A DNA stretch of 64,000 nt, taken from the NCBI GenBank assembly GCA_030148775.1, contig JASBST010000002.1, positions 33,710 through 97,709 on the forward strand, given 5' to 3'. This DNA comes from Thiogranum sp. (GTDB lineage Bacteria > Pseudomonadota > Gammaproteobacteria > DSM-19610). A program made the position numbers and the translations under genes. The number at the start of each line of letters is the position of its first letter. Position 1 is the first letter of the stretch. Shown here one piece after another: positions 36,432-45,761 of this stretch. The notes below the pieces were generated by a model. That model ran no database searches. It saw only the letters and a program-made list of their open reading frames with translations, and had not been told where the DNA came from.

Positions 36432-37226
36432 CTATTCCAGATACTGCGACCAGTCCCGGCTCGCATCCCCATAGACGAAAAAGAAAGGATTAAGCAGAGA
36501 ATCCTTGGTGTTGTAGCGCAACGGCCGCATCTCCAGGTCGGTCAGCTCGCCGCCGGCCTGCTTGACCACGCAGTGCGCCGCCGCGGTGTCCCATTCGGAC
36601 GTCGGACCGAGCCGGGGATAGACGTCGGCCGCGCCTTCGGCCACCAGGCAGATCTTGAGCGAACTCCCCATGCTGACCAGTTCGTGCTCGCCGAGTTTGG
36701 CCAGAAAGGCTTTTAACGAATCCCCCTGGTGCGAGCGGCTGCCCACCACCGCCACCGGGCCGGCGCCAAGTTTACGCACCTGGATGGCGCGCTCGCCGGC
36801 ACCGGGCTCCTCTTTGCGGGCGCCGCGACCTTCACAGGCCGCGTAGGTCACCCCGCTGACCGGCACGTGCACCACGCCCAGCACCGGCACGCCGGCGTGG
36901 ATCAGCGCAATGTTCACCGTGAACTCGCCATTGCGCTTGATGAATTCCTTGGTGCCGTCGAGCGGATCTATCAGCCAATAGGTCTCCCAGCCGGCACGCT
37001 CGGTGTAGGCGATTTTTGCCGATTCCTCGGACAACACAGGAATATTCGGCGTCAGGGCTTCGAGGCCGGCGACAATCGCCCGGTGCGAGGCCATGTCGGC
37101 CGCGGTCAACGGCGACTTGTCGTCCTTTTCCGCGACCGAGAACTCGGTGTTGTAGATGGCCAGGATCTTGTCTCCCGCCTGTTTCGCCAGAGCGCGCACA
37201 TCGTCAAGATAATTACATGGATTCAT
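36432..37226 (-). CDS. cysQ: 3'(2'),5'-bisphosphate nucleotidase CysQ
   Basis: This 264-residue protein of the inositol-monophosphatase fold hydrolyses 3'-phosphoadenosine 5'-phosphate (PAP) to AMP and phosphate. Metal ligands are visible in DDKSPLTAADMASH, VLSEES and WLIDPLDGTKEFIKRNGEF, with the late WDTAAAHCVVKQAGG. PAP is made by every PAPS-dependent sulfotransferase and by PAPS reductase, so this enzyme is needed where sulfation is strong. It lies end to end with the VanZ-like gene and just outside the export operon. Confidence 0.92.
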   Translation of the reverse strand: MNPCNYLDDVRALAKQAGDKILAIYNTEFSVAEKDDKSPLTAADMASHRAIVAGLEALTPNIPVLSEESAKIAYTERAGWETYWLIDPLDGTKEFIKRNGEFTVNIALIHAGVPVLGVVHVPVSGVTYAACEGRGARKEEPGAGERAIQVRKLGAGPVAVVGSRSHQGDSLKAFLAKLGEHELVSMGSSLKICLVAEGAADVYPRLGPTSEWDTAAAHCVVKQAGGELTDLEMRPLRYNTKDSLLNPFFFVYGDASRDWSQYLE

Positions 37227-37370
37227 GGGGAATTTTTTACCAGATCATCGGTTATAGTCGGTTCTTGTGCGTCGGCACCGGGTAGTGCTTGCCTTGCAGA
37301 CCGACAGGGCCGTTCATCATACCCAGCCTGCCGACCGATTTCGACCGCCGGATACACTGTGCCACCGCCA

Positions 37371-38051
37371 ATGCCCGAAGCCCTCGCCTGGAACCATATC
37401 GACACCGTCTTTCTCGACATGGACGGCACCTTGCTCGATCTGCATTTCGACAACCACTTCTGGCTGGAACACGTGCCGCTGCGCTACGCGCAAAAACACG
37501 ATATGCCGCTGGACGCCGCCAAGGACGCCCTGTATCCGCGCTTTCGTGCCGTGGAGGGCACCATCGACTGGTATTGCATCGACTACTGGAGCCGTCAACT
37601 GGATCTGGACATCGGCGCGTTGAAACGCGAAGTCGAACACCTGATCCAGGTGCACCCGCACGTCGCCGAGTTTCTGCGGGCGCTGCGAGCCAGTGGACGC
37701 CGCGTGGCGCTGCTCACCAATGCCCACCACAAAGTGATCGAACTGAAAATGGCGGCCACCGGCCTGCAGCCTCATTTCGACCAACTCATCTGCGCCCACG
37801 CCTTTCGGGTCCCCAAGGAAGACCCCCGGTTCTGGCCGCGACTGGCCGAGCGGGATTCTTTCGAGCCGCGGCATACGCTGTTTGTCGACGACAGCCTGCC
37901 GGTGCTGCGCGCGGCACGCGACTTCGGTATCCGCTATTTGCGCGCCGTGCGCCTGCCCGACAGCCAGGGGCCAGCGCGCCAGACCGACGAGTTTACCGCC
38001 ATCGAAAGATTCGACGAACTGCTTGCGGGGTTGCAGACCGGGACTCAGTAA
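37371..38051 (+). CDS. yrfG: HAD-superfamily GMP/IMP nucleotidase (YrfG-like)
   Basis: This 226-residue HAD phosphatase starts at MPEALAWNHIDTVFLDMDG, with the nucleophile motif DMDGT, motif II TNAH and motif IV FVDDSLPVL. The WLEHVPLRYA stretch next to the first motif is the YrfG hallmark. It hydrolyses GMP/IMP (family knowledge). The open frame is longer upstream, but residues before 37371 have no family match. The 3' end overlaps the convergent YkgJ-like gene by 7 bases. Confidence 0.85.
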   Translation: MPEALAWNHIDTVFLDMDGTLLDLHFDNHFWLEHVPLRYAQKHDMPLDAAKDALYPRFRAVEGTIDWYCIDYWSRQLDLDIGALKREVEHLIQVHPHVAEFLRALRASGRRVALLTNAHHKVIELKMAATGLQPHFDQLICAHAFRVPKEDPRFWPRLAERDSFEPRHTLFVDDSLPVLRAARDFGIRYLRAVRLPDSQGPARQTDEFTAIERFDELLAGLQTGTQ

Positions 38052-38452
38052 GGCCGCTGTCCCCAACGCTTGAAGCGTTTGCGGCAATATTGCAGCAATT
38101 CGTGGTAATTGCGGAAGTACAGCTCGAAGCCATCCTCGGCCGGCGCGTCGTATTCGCAATAATCGTTCGAATAATCGCGACAAATCTGCGGCCGGTCGTC
38201 GTAGATGCCACAGCGGCCGTCGGCCTGGATATGGGTGCAGGCGTTCTCCACCAGCAGAAACCAGCCGCCGTCGTCCTTGTAGAGCCGGATGTCGCGGTGT
38301 GAAATCTGCCAGAGCAGAAAATCGAAATCCTGTTTGGAGCGCGGGGTGTCGATTTGCTGGCTGATATAGGTACAGCACTGCGAATTGGTACAGAAACCGC
38401 ATTTGGTTTCCGCTGTCATCACTTCAACGGGTATTGCGGGTCGTGTCGCCAT
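38045..38452 (-). CDS. YkgJ-family cysteine cluster protein
   Basis: This 135-residue protein has the CxxCxxxxCC-type cluster of the YkgJ family: KCGFCTNSQCCTYI near the N-terminus and then CTHIQADGRCGIYDDRPQIC with YCEYDAPAEDGFELYF. These Cys probably bind a metal such as zinc or an iron-sulfur cluster. The biological role is unknown. It lies 27 bases from the PilZ-like gene on the same strand and may be co-transcribed with it. Confidence 0.85.
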   Translation of the reverse strand: MATRPAIPVEVMTAETKCGFCTNSQCCTYISQQIDTPRSKQDFDFLLWQISHRDIRLYKDDGGWFLLVENACTHIQADGRCGIYDDRPQICRDYSNDYCEYDAPAEDGFELYFRNYHELLQYCRKRFKRWGQRPY

Positions 38453-38479
38453 CAGCTCACTCTTACGGCCAGAAAAGGA

Positions 38480-39985
38480 TCACGCGGCGCGGAACTCGAA
38501 ACAGTCGAAACCGGGCGCATGCTCCAGCAACACGCCGCAACGGATCGCAACCTCGCGCTGCCCCACATAGAGTAACAGCGCACGGTTTTCGGCGTAAACC
38601 TCCGCCGGCGCCAGCAAGCGCGCCGCCATGGGTTCCCCGTCTGTCGCTGAAGGCAGGAACAAGGCCGGCAGTCGCCGGGCACCGCTGTCGTCGACGGGCG
38701 CCAGATAAACCGCGCTGGGCACACCCGCAAGCCACTGCACGCCGAGCTCCATCTCCCGCTCACGACTGTCGCGCAGCCAGCGTATCTGCAATAGTTGTCC
38801 CGGCGCGGCGTCTCCCCCGCCACTATCGGATACCACACACAACAACTCACCCACTTGTGCCGTCGCCGACGTCCCGCCCTGCCAGCTGAGGCAGTAACCG
38901 CCCTCGCTGACGTCCTTGACTTGCATCGACAACAGGTCGTCCATCCGCCGCTGGCGCGAAGACGCCAGCCAGGCATGCGTCTGTTCCAGGCCGACGATCA
39001 GTTCGATCCAGCGCCCGTCGCGGCGCCGCTCGCTGCGCCGCTGGTCGCGTCCATCCACCTGCGGCAACAACGCTTTCAACAGCACCGTCTCGGCGCGCTG
39101 CCGTCGGCGTTCCGCGGGCAACGCGACCAGGGTACGGTGCATCTGCTGCAGCGCGGCGCGCGCATCGAGAATATGCGGATCGTCGCCGCAGACCGGCGAC
39201 TCCAGCGAGACACAATGGCGTGGGCGGCTGTCGCTCTGCAGATCGATAAAGAACAGCCCTTCCGGCACGCCCTGCCAGCTGTTGCCCGGCACCAGGCGCG
39301 TACCGCCGGCATACTGCAACAGACTGCGATAACAGCCGTCGGCGGCGCCTTCTTCCAGACTGAACGGATCGCACAACGACAGCAGATTGATGGCGGCATA
39401 GCTGGCGGCGAGACTCACCCGCGCGGCGTCGTCCCCGTCGCCGGCCGCCAGTTCGTGCAGGCCGCGATGACGGGCCAGCCTATAGACCTGATTGAGCTCG
39501 AGAAAGACGAAACCCGGCTCGGGCCGGTAAAAACGGTAACTGTGCAATAAGGCCGCGGCCAGCGCCTGCAACGTCCAGCGCAGCGCGCGCGCGAACTTGA
39601 CCGGCTGGCAACGCTCGCCCTGGGCGTACAGCCCCTTCAGCGACAATTTGAAACCGTTGGCGATCGCCGCGCTCAGGCGCTCGACGTCGTCGACGATCTC
39701 CTGCCGTTGCTGCCGCGACAGCGGCTGTTGGCGCAAGCGTAGCGGCTCGGCCGTCGCGTACAGGCGGCCGAACGTATTCTGGTACAACGCCATCAGCGCC
39801 AGGCGTTTGTCGGCATCCAATTGTTGTTCGTTCAGCGGTTCGAGCGCGGCCAGCATCTGGCGCAGGGATTCACCGGCGTCGAGCACCGGCAGACAGTCGA
39901 GCCAGCGCTGCAGCCGCTTCTCATTGAGTTCGAGCGTCGGATCCTGGAAGCTATGCTGCTCCGGCGTGGTCAGCAACAGGCCCAT
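38480..39985 (-). CDS. PilZ-like protein with long N-terminal helical region
   Basis: This 501-residue protein has a helical region of unknown type over residues ~1-310. Near 330-380 is a PilZ-like segment, MDDLLSMQVKDVSEGGYCLS, that fits the D-x-SxxG part of c-di-GMP-binding PilZ domains. The matching arginine pair would be in RRDGRWIEL just before it. The C-terminus (REVAIRCGVLLEHAPGFDCF) is another strand-rich piece. I infer a c-di-GMP effector. It lies 3 bases from gspN, at the end of the type II secretion gene block. Confidence 0.65.
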   Translation of the reverse strand: MGLLLTTPEQHSFQDPTLELNEKRLQRWLDCLPVLDAGESLRQMLAALEPLNEQQLDADKRLALMALYQNTFGRLYATAEPLRLRQQPLSRQQRQEIVDDVERLSAAIANGFKLSLKGLYAQGERCQPVKFARALRWTLQALAAALLHSYRFYRPEPGFVFLELNQVYRLARHRGLHELAAGDGDDAARVSLAASYAAINLLSLCDPFSLEEGAADGCYRSLLQYAGGTRLVPGNSWQGVPEGLFFIDLQSDSRPRHCVSLESPVCGDDPHILDARAALQQMHRTLVALPAERRRQRAETVLLKALLPQVDGRDQRRSERRRDGRWIELIVGLEQTHAWLASSRQRRMDDLLSMQVKDVSEGGYCLSWQGGTSATAQVGELLCVVSDSGGGDAAPGQLLQIRWLRDSREREMELGVQWLAGVPSAVYLAPVDDSGARRLPALFLPSATDGEPMAARLLAPAEVYAENRALLLYVGQREVAIRCGVLLEHAPGFDCFEFRAA

Positions 39986-39988
39986 GCT

Positions 39989-40744
39989 TCAAAACCTGAT
40001 CTGATCGGACCATTCCACCCGGTAGCCGCCGTCATGGGGTTCGGCGAAAGTGGCGAGGAAATTGTCCACCGCCTCGGGCACCGCGCGGTGTTTGCGCACG
40101 TCCCCCTGCAGATGATAACGGCCGTCGGGGCTGAGGCCGACCTCACCCTTGAACGACAGCGCGCCACCGCTGGCGCTCAGCTCACCACGCGTCTCGCCCG
40201 CCTCGGCGCGCGTGATCAGCTGCACGGTACCGAGATCGAGCACCAGCGGCGCCACCACCCGGGCCGGCGTCCAGCGTGCACTACCGCTGATCGCGGGGAA
40301 GGCGCTGTCCTGCCAGCCACTGATGCGCGCGAGGTCGAGTTCGACACTGCCACCGAGTTGGGCCAGATTCATCCCGGCCAGCGACAGCACTTCGGTGGCC
40401 GGTAAGGTGGCGCGCACCGCCTTCAGATAGGGTTCCGAGAACCATCCTTTCCCCGCCCGGGCCGAAAGCGGATGTTCGTCCAGTTGCGCGTTCAAGCCGA
40501 CTTCGACGCGACCGAGGAACAAAGCCAGCGGTCGAAAATGCCAGCTGACCCGCTCCAGCGTTACCCGCTCAACGGCCAGTTGCAGCGCCCGCCCCGACCA
40601 GATGGTGCCGCTGATGCCGCTCAACTGCACCGGCGCGGACGCCGGCAGCAGCCGCGGCAGCAGTTTTTCGGCGGGCGCGCGCAACAGGACGAACAGCACC
40701 AGTGCGCCGACCCCTACCGAAAGCAACAGCCAGCGGTCTTTCAT
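39989..40744 (-). CDS. gspN: Type II secretion protein GspN
   Basis: This 251-residue protein has an N-terminal membrane anchor (LLLSVGVGALVLFVLLRAP) and a periplasmic part with the family phrase LSGISGTIWSGRA. GspN is a minor bitopic protein of unclear role in the type II secretion inner-membrane platform. Its start overlaps the gspM stop by 4 bases (ATGA). Confidence 0.85.
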   Translation of the reverse strand: MKDRWLLLSVGVGALVLFVLLRAPAEKLLPRLLPASAPVQLSGISGTIWSGRALQLAVERVTLERVSWHFRPLALFLGRVEVGLNAQLDEHPLSARAGKGWFSEPYLKAVRATLPATEVLSLAGMNLAQLGGSVELDLARISGWQDSAFPAISGSARWTPARVVAPLVLDLGTVQLITRAEAGETRGELSASGGALSFKGEVGLSPDGRYHLQGDVRKHRAVPEAVDNFLATFAEPHDGGYRVEWSDQIRF

Positions 40745-41229
40745 GCACTGGGTTCCAGCAGGGTGAGACGCGTATTCACCCGCCCGCCGCCGACCGGTTC
40801 CAGCGTCACCAGCGTCGGTTCGATCTGGTAGGTCTTCGCCAGCTGTCCGAGCCAGATCACCATCTGATCGAAAGCGGCCCCTTCCAGCCAGACCTTGACG
40901 CCCTTGGAGCCGTCCGGCTCGATCCGCTTGATCGCCGTTCCCAGACCCGCGGTACGCGCCGACTGATCGACCACCGCCAGCAGCGAACGCCCACCCAGCC
41001 CCCGGCTGCCGCCGGTGGCGCTGCCCTGCAGGGCGCTGATCTGTCCCGCCGCCTGCTGCATCCAGGCCAGTGTCTGTCGCTGGTCCTGCACCGAGTCCTT
41101 GAGGCCGTAGTATTTGTTCGCCAACGGCGCCCAGATGATTGAATACAACAGCAACAAGACCATCAGTATCGCGCCGCCGGCGACCAGCAGGCGCTCGCGC
41201 GGTTCCAGGCCGAAGAACCAGTCCTTCAT
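40741..41229 (-). CDS. gspM: Type II secretion protein GspM
   Basis: This 162-residue inner-membrane protein of the secretion platform has a short cytoplasmic N-terminus (MKDWFFGLEPRERLLVAGG), one membrane segment and a periplasmic ferredoxin-like part. It pairs with GspL to hold the ATPase. The stop overlaps gspN by 4 bases, and its start overlaps the gspL stop by one base. Confidence 0.85.
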   Translation of the reverse strand: MKDWFFGLEPRERLLVAGGAILMVLLLLYSIIWAPLANKYYGLKDSVQDQRQTLAWMQQAAGQISALQGSATGGSRGLGGRSLLAVVDQSARTAGLGTAIKRIEPDGSKGVKVWLEGAAFDQMVIWLGQLAKTYQIEPTLVTLEPVGGGRVNTRLTLLEPSA

Positions 41230-42425
41230 CAGACTTTCACCTCGATACGTATGCGGCTGTTGACCTTCTGGTCATTGCCGGTGGTGGCCGACTTGATTTC
41301 GGCGTTCACCCGCCCACCGCTGACTAGCGACTGCTTGAAGGTGTCGAGCACCTGCAGGCTGTCGGCCCGCAAATCGAGGTCCAGCCGCCCCTCGCGATAG
41401 CTGACCCCCTGAATACTGATGCCTTCCATGGCGCGCGCCACGCTCGCCGTCTCGGCGAACATGCCGAGAAAACTGACATCGCTGCCGCCGCTGAGGCGCT
41501 GCAATTGTTTCAGCTGTTGTTCCATTTGCGCCCGCGGATTGACGATACGGCGGGCGTTGGGAAAGGTCTTTTTGTACAAACCCTCGATCGCCGCCGACAA
41601 CCGGTCCTGCTGTTGCGAGAGTCGGTAGTAGTTCACACCGGTGGAAAACAACGCCAGCACAATGACGGCCAACAGCAGGGCCGCGCTGGCGCGCCAGGGC
41701 CGCAGCCAACGCCCCCACTCGGCGCGGCGGCTGTAGTGCCCCTGCAGCAGATCGATCACCGGCCCCTGCAACCAGCCGGCGGCGAGTAACTCCAGCGGCT
41801 GCCGATGCCCGCCGTCTTCGACGTTCTCGATACCGTCCAGTTGCAGCGGCGCCGAGGCATAGACACGGGCCGTGTGCGGCAATTGCTCGCTGTCGGCCAG
41901 CAACGAGAGCATGACCGGCAGGCTCTCGCGGTCGCTGGCGAAACCGGCGTATTCGCCGCTGCGCACCAGCACCCGCTCGTCGTCGGCGAGCAGGTGCCAT
42001 TGATCGCCGTGCGGCAGCGCCAGAACCTCCGGCACCCATTGATGGGCGCTGATCCCGTGATCCATCAGCAAGGCGCCCCATGCGTCCATCCGCCGCCGCT
42101 CCACCACGGCTACCGGGTAGCGGTCGTCGCCGAGCGCTTTACCGACGGCGAAATGCAGCTCGTCGACGTCGCTTGCGAGCTGTTCCTCGAGCGCAAAGGG
42201 AATCGCCCGCGCCACCCGCTGCCGCCCGCCCGGCACGCGTGCCGTCAGGACACTGACGTCCTCCGCCGGCACCAGCACCACGATACGCCGCGCCGCGGCC
42301 GCCACCGCGGCCGCGGGGGCGCCGGTCTGCACCGGGGTTTTCGCCTGCCCGTCGGCGTCGAGCAGCATCCAGTCCCGGATACCGCCCTCGCCGGGCGCCA
42401 GACGCATCAGTAAGGTATCAGCCAT
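41229..42425 (-). CDS. gspL: Type II secretion protein GspL
   Basis: This 398-residue protein has a cytoplasmic actin-like part (residues ~1-240) that docks the GspE ATPase, a membrane segment near residue 255 (ASAALLLAVIVLALFSTG) and a periplasmic ferredoxin-like region that interacts with GspM. Recognisable phrases include VLVPAEDVSVLTARVPG and FALEEQLASDVDELHF. It is part of the continuous minus-strand gsp block. Confidence 0.88.
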   Translation of the reverse strand: MADTLLMRLAPGEGGIRDWMLLDADGQAKTPVQTGAPAAAVAAAARRIVVLVPAEDVSVLTARVPGGRQRVARAIPFALEEQLASDVDELHFAVGKALGDDRYPVAVVERRRMDAWGALLMDHGISAHQWVPEVLALPHGDQWHLLADDERVLVRSGEYAGFASDRESLPVMLSLLADSEQLPHTARVYASAPLQLDGIENVEDGGHRQPLELLAAGWLQGPVIDLLQGHYSRRAEWGRWLRPWRASAALLLAVIVLALFSTGVNYYRLSQQQDRLSAAIEGLYKKTFPNARRIVNPRAQMEQQLKQLQRLSGGSDVSFLGMFAETASVARAMEGISIQGVSYREGRLDLDLRADSLQVLDTFKQSLVSGGRVNAEIKSATTGNDQKVNSRIRIEVKV

Positions 42426-42470
42426 TCGCCTACGCTATCTCTCTGAATTCCGTCAATCTATCCTACCATG

Positions 42471-43442
42471 TCAGGAGCCCGGCGCAGTGTCGTCCGGAGT
42501 CGGTGGCACCACCGGATCGAAGAACTCGCGCTGGCGCCCGACCACCTTGACCACCCCCCGCACCCGCTGCAGACGGCTCGCCAGGCGCGCCCGGCCGGCA
42601 CCGATATCGGCCTCGCTCAGCATCAAGAACCAGTCGGTGGCGACACTGAGACTGTCGCTATCGACCTGTTTGCCTTTCAGCGACGGCTCCTGGGTGAAGG
42701 TATCGACGGAAGAATAACCATCTTCACCGCGCCCTTCGATCAATTTCGCCCCATCTTCAACAGTGAGACCCGGGGCCAGCGCGCTCAACACCACGGCGTC
42801 GGCGGTATTGACGTTGATGGTGGTGCGCACCGGCAACGCCACCACGTGCGGCAGGAGCTTGAGTACCGTGGCCGCGTCATAGCCCTTCACCAGCCGCAGT
42901 TCGCTGGCGTCTGCCAACGGCTGATTGGCGGCCCGGTAGGGCGGGTCCATCGACAGATAGGTTTCGTCCTCGGCGCCGTCGGGGAAACGCGTATTGATAT
43001 CCGGGTCGATCCAGTCGACCAGGGTATCAGCCAGACGCTCGTCAAGCTCCAGGTTGCGCAATAAACGTTTGTAGTACTCCACCGCCCCCGAGTCTTCGGC
43101 GCCGCTGGATTGCACCAGATTATTCAGATTGAAGCGCCCTTGCAGATCGATCAGGCGCCCGACGATGGACCCGCCCTCGACCAGCGACACCGGCGGACTG
43201 GCCGACCAGTCCTCGCCGAGCGAATCCGTCTGGCTGTCGAGTGCATCGCGGCGCAGCACTACCTTGGCCCAGTTTTCCGCGCCCAGCACGTAGGCCCAGG
43301 CCTGCTCGCCGTGCAACAGACCGGCGGTACGGCGGATATCCAGCTGCTGGCGGCTGGCCATGGCCACCGCCGCGACCGTGGCGATGGCCACCACCATCAG
43401 TGCCGTGATCAGGGCGACCCCGCGGTGGCGGTGTCTCATCAT
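42471..43442 (-). CDS. gspK: Type II secretion pseudopilin GspK
   Basis: This 323-residue minor pseudopilin has a prepilin-like N-terminus (RHRGVALITALMVVAIATV) and the GspK core with EDWSASPPV and GRFNLNNLV. It forms the tip of the pseudopilus with GspI and GspJ. Its start overlaps the gspJ stop by 4 bases, as expected in the conserved gsp order. Confidence 0.92.
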   Translation of the reverse strand: MMRHRHRGVALITALMVVAIATVAAVAMASRQQLDIRRTAGLLHGEQAWAYVLGAENWAKVVLRRDALDSQTDSLGEDWSASPPVSLVEGGSIVGRLIDLQGRFNLNNLVQSSGAEDSGAVEYYKRLLRNLELDERLADTLVDWIDPDINTRFPDGAEDETYLSMDPPYRAANQPLADASELRLVKGYDAATVLKLLPHVVALPVRTTINVNTADAVVLSALAPGLTVEDGAKLIEGRGEDGYSSVDTFTQEPSLKGKQVDSDSLSVATDWFLMLSEADIGAGRARLASRLQRVRGVVKVVGRQREFFDPVVPPTPDDTAPGS

Positions 43443-44191
43443 TGGGTGGCCTCGTCGACTGCGTCCTGGGCGTCACCGGCGTTGGGAGACGGCCGGTTCG
43501 CACCCCCATTAGGATCGGTGCCGCCGGCGGGGTTCTGCTGCGCGGCCAGGTCAGGGCCTTCCGGCACCATGAAGAGCCAACGCAGCGTTCCAATGTCGTC
43601 CAGCTCCAACGATACCTCGATGGCTCTCGGCAGACCGGCCGCCGCCCCTGTGGCCCCCGCCCCGGCCACAGGTGACGGCGCGGCGAGCGCTGTCTGCTGC
43701 GGCGGCCAGGTATCCCGCCACTCGTTGCCCTGATCGAGAAAGCGCATTTCGAAGTGTTGCACACCTTCTATCAACGTCTGTTCGTCCGCCTTACTGTCCT
43801 GCGCCCGGTCGAGCACCCGCCAGCTGCGCCGCAACAGCGCCGTCTGGTCCGCCACATAAGCGACGCGCTGAATGTCGCTGCGCACAAAACCGGCCGGATT
43901 GGCATAGCCGGTGCGGCTGAATTCCACCCCCGAGTAGCCGCTGCCGCCGACCAGCGCGCCCACACGGTCGCCGAACTCGTTACGGATACCGCGCCGCGAG
44001 AGTTGCTCCAGGTCGCGCTCCATGATGCGATAGGCCTTCTGCACATCCGCCAGCCGGGTCGCCGCCGCTTCGGTAAAGTGTTGCTGATCGAGCACCTGTT
44101 GCAGGCCACTGTAGGCCATCGCGCCGGTGAGCGCGAAAATCGCCACCGCCACCAGCAGCTCCAGCAGGGTAAAGCCGTGCGCGCGTTTCAT
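43439..44191 (-). CDS. gspJ: Type II secretion pseudopilin GspJ
   Basis: This 250-residue minor pseudopilin starts MKRAHGFTLLELLVAVAIFA, with the prepilin cleavage site G|FTLLE. The core carries YRIMERDLEQLSRRGIRNEF typical of GspJ. The last ~50 residues are a Pro/Gly/Asn-rich extension (QQNPAGGTDPNGGANRPSP) not usual for the family. The start overlaps the gspI stop by 4 bases. Confidence 0.9.
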   Translation of the reverse strand: MKRAHGFTLLELLVAVAIFALTGAMAYSGLQQVLDQQHFTEAAATRLADVQKAYRIMERDLEQLSRRGIRNEFGDRVGALVGGSGYSGVEFSRTGYANPAGFVRSDIQRVAYVADQTALLRRSWRVLDRAQDSKADEQTLIEGVQHFEMRFLDQGNEWRDTWPPQQTALAAPSPVAGAGATGAAAGLPRAIEVSLELDDIGTLRWLFMVPEGPDLAAQQNPAGGTDPNGGANRPSPNAGDAQDAVDEATQ

Positions 44192-44592
44192 GCGGGTGGC
44201 TTGCCGATGAAGCCGCTGAGCGTGGCCATCGGCTCGTCGTCGCTACGGCCGTCGCCGCTGAGCGGAAAAACCTCGATGTCCAGCCGCCGCAGGTCCTCTT
44301 CGGGGGTCTGTACCACCTGCACCACCCAGCGCCAGTTGCGCCCGCCCTTGTCACGATCGCCGAGCGGCATTTCGGCCTCGCCTTTCTTTTGCCCGAGCGA
44401 CGGCCACTCGCCTTCGAGCAACAGCTTCGCCAGTTGGTTGCGCGCCACCCACTCGGCCAAAGTCCGGTCGCGCAGATAAGCCTGATTGACGGTGAAATCG
44501 CCCGCCGCCTGGATCACGGCACCGAGCGACAATGCCAGCACCACCAGCGCGATCAGCACCTCCAGCAGCGTGAAACCTCGCGCGCGGCGCAC
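44188..44592 (-). CDS. gspI: Type II secretion pseudopilin GspI
   Basis: This 134-residue minor pseudopilin starts RRARGFTLLEVLIALVVLAL with the G|FTLLE cleavage site and has the short GspI core (LAEWVARNQLAKLLLEGEWP). It overlaps its neighbours on both sides, so translation is coupled. Confidence 0.9.
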   Translation of the reverse strand: MRRARGFTLLEVLIALVVLALSLGAVIQAAGDFTVNQAYLRDRTLAEWVARNQLAKLLLEGEWPSLGQKKGEAEMPLGDRDKGGRNWRWVVQVVQTPEEDLRRLDIEVFPLSGDGRSDDEPMATLSGFIGKPPA

Positions 44593-45131
44593 TACTCCAG
44601 CTCCAGCCGGCCCAGCAGGGTACCCTTGATGCGCGCGCTGTCCCGCGTCTGCGGCACCGAGAGGGTCAGCACGAACGGCGTCATTTCACCGCTCGAAAGC
44701 AAAAACACCTGCGGCTGCTCGGCGTCCTTGGCGCTCAACCCGGGCGGCGGATTCTCCTCCAGCTCCAGATCCAGCTCGATGCCGGCGGGCAGGGTGCGCG
44801 GGCGCAGCGGACGATCGTCGTTCAGCGCCACCCATTGATGATTCTGGCGGATCATGAATTCGTAGCCGTGTTCGCCGACGCGCAGCGCCAATTGCTCGCT
44901 GCGCATCACCGCCTCATCGCTGGCGAGCTGCAACAAGGCGATCAGGCGCGCGGCCTCGCGCTGGATCTCCTCGGCGCGCCGGTCGCCGCCGCTGGACAGG
45001 GTCATGAAGCTGATGACGATACCGACGATCACCAGCACGACCATGACCTCCAGCAGCGTGAAGCCACCGTGGCGACAGCGCCGGTGTCGCCGCGCTGACG
45101 AGATCACCAACCGGGCGGCGGCCGGATTCAC
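44592..45131 (-). CDS. gspH: Type II secretion pseudopilin GspH
   Basis: This 179-residue minor pseudopilin has a basic leader (SARRHRRCRHGG), the cleavage site G|FTLLEVMVVLVIVGIVI and the GspH phrase REAARLIALLQLASDEAVMR. The leader is longer than usual. It is separated from gspG by 11 bases. Confidence 0.88.
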   Translation of the reverse strand: MNPAAARLVISSARRHRRCRHGGFTLLEVMVVLVIVGIVISFMTLSSGGDRRAEEIQREAARLIALLQLASDEAVMRSEQLALRVGEHGYEFMIRQNHQWVALNDDRPLRPRTLPAGIELDLELEENPPPGLSAKDAEQPQVFLLSSGEMTPFVLTLSVPQTRDSARIKGTLLGRLELE

Positions 45132-45142
45132 ACCAGGGTCCT

Positions 45143-45571
45143 TCAGCGCAACATCCAGTTCCCGATGTCGTCGTCACTGGGCTGACGGTCGGGCCAGGTG
45201 GAATAGATGTCCACACTACCGTGGGTGCCGGGGCTGAGGTATTGATAGGGCTGCTGCCACGGATCCTCCGGCAGCCGATCGACATAGCCGCCGGTTTTCC
45301 AGCGCGGCGGCTCCGGCGGCACGTCCGGCTTGCTGACCAGCGCCTCCAGCCCCTGATCGGTGGTCGGGTATTCGTAGTTGTCCAGCTTGTAAAGGTTCAA
45401 CGCGGCTTCCAGTGCGCGGATGTCCTGGCGCGCCTTGACGATACGCGCCTCGTCCGGCCGGTCCATCACTTTAGGCACCAGCACGGCGGCCAGAATGCCC
45501 AGAATGACCACCACGACCATCACTTCGATCAGCGTGAAGCCACCCGTACGGTTGCTGTTTCTGTCATACAT
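45143..45571 (-). CDS. gspG: Type II secretion major pseudopilin GspG
   Basis: This 142-residue major pseudopilin starts [18 protein letters not shown] with the G|FTLIE cleavage site and has the GspG core [17 protein letters not shown]. The calcium-loop region near the end reads [19 protein letters not shown], a shorter form of the usual DxxSxGxDG loop. It is first of the gspG-N block; gspC, D, E and F are not in this window. AGGAAA precedes the start. Confidence 0.92.
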   Translation of the reverse strand: MYDRNSNRTGGFTLIEVMVVVVILGILAAVLVPKVMDRPDEARIVKARQDIRALEAALNLYKLDNYEYPTTDQGLEALVSKPDVPPEPPRWKTGGYVDRLPEDPWQQPYQYLSPGTHGSVDIYSTWPDRQPSDDDIGNWMLR

Positions 45572-45761
45572 TCCAAGTATTTCCTGATAAGGGGCGAGTA
45601 ATTTGTCTGTGCCCGGCGCATCTTCGACGCCGGTGGGACGCTATTGTACCGGGTATGCCGGCAATGTCGTATATTGGACTGGAGAAATCCACGGAAAATT
45701 CCGCAAAAATGGCGCCATCGCGCAGCGGGGTACGTTAGAACGCAGCGCCCGTCCCGGCCGC

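Noticed and set aside
37317..38402. 361-residue minus-strand open frame
   Set aside because: It overlaps the YrfG-like and YkgJ-like genes, both with recognised motifs.
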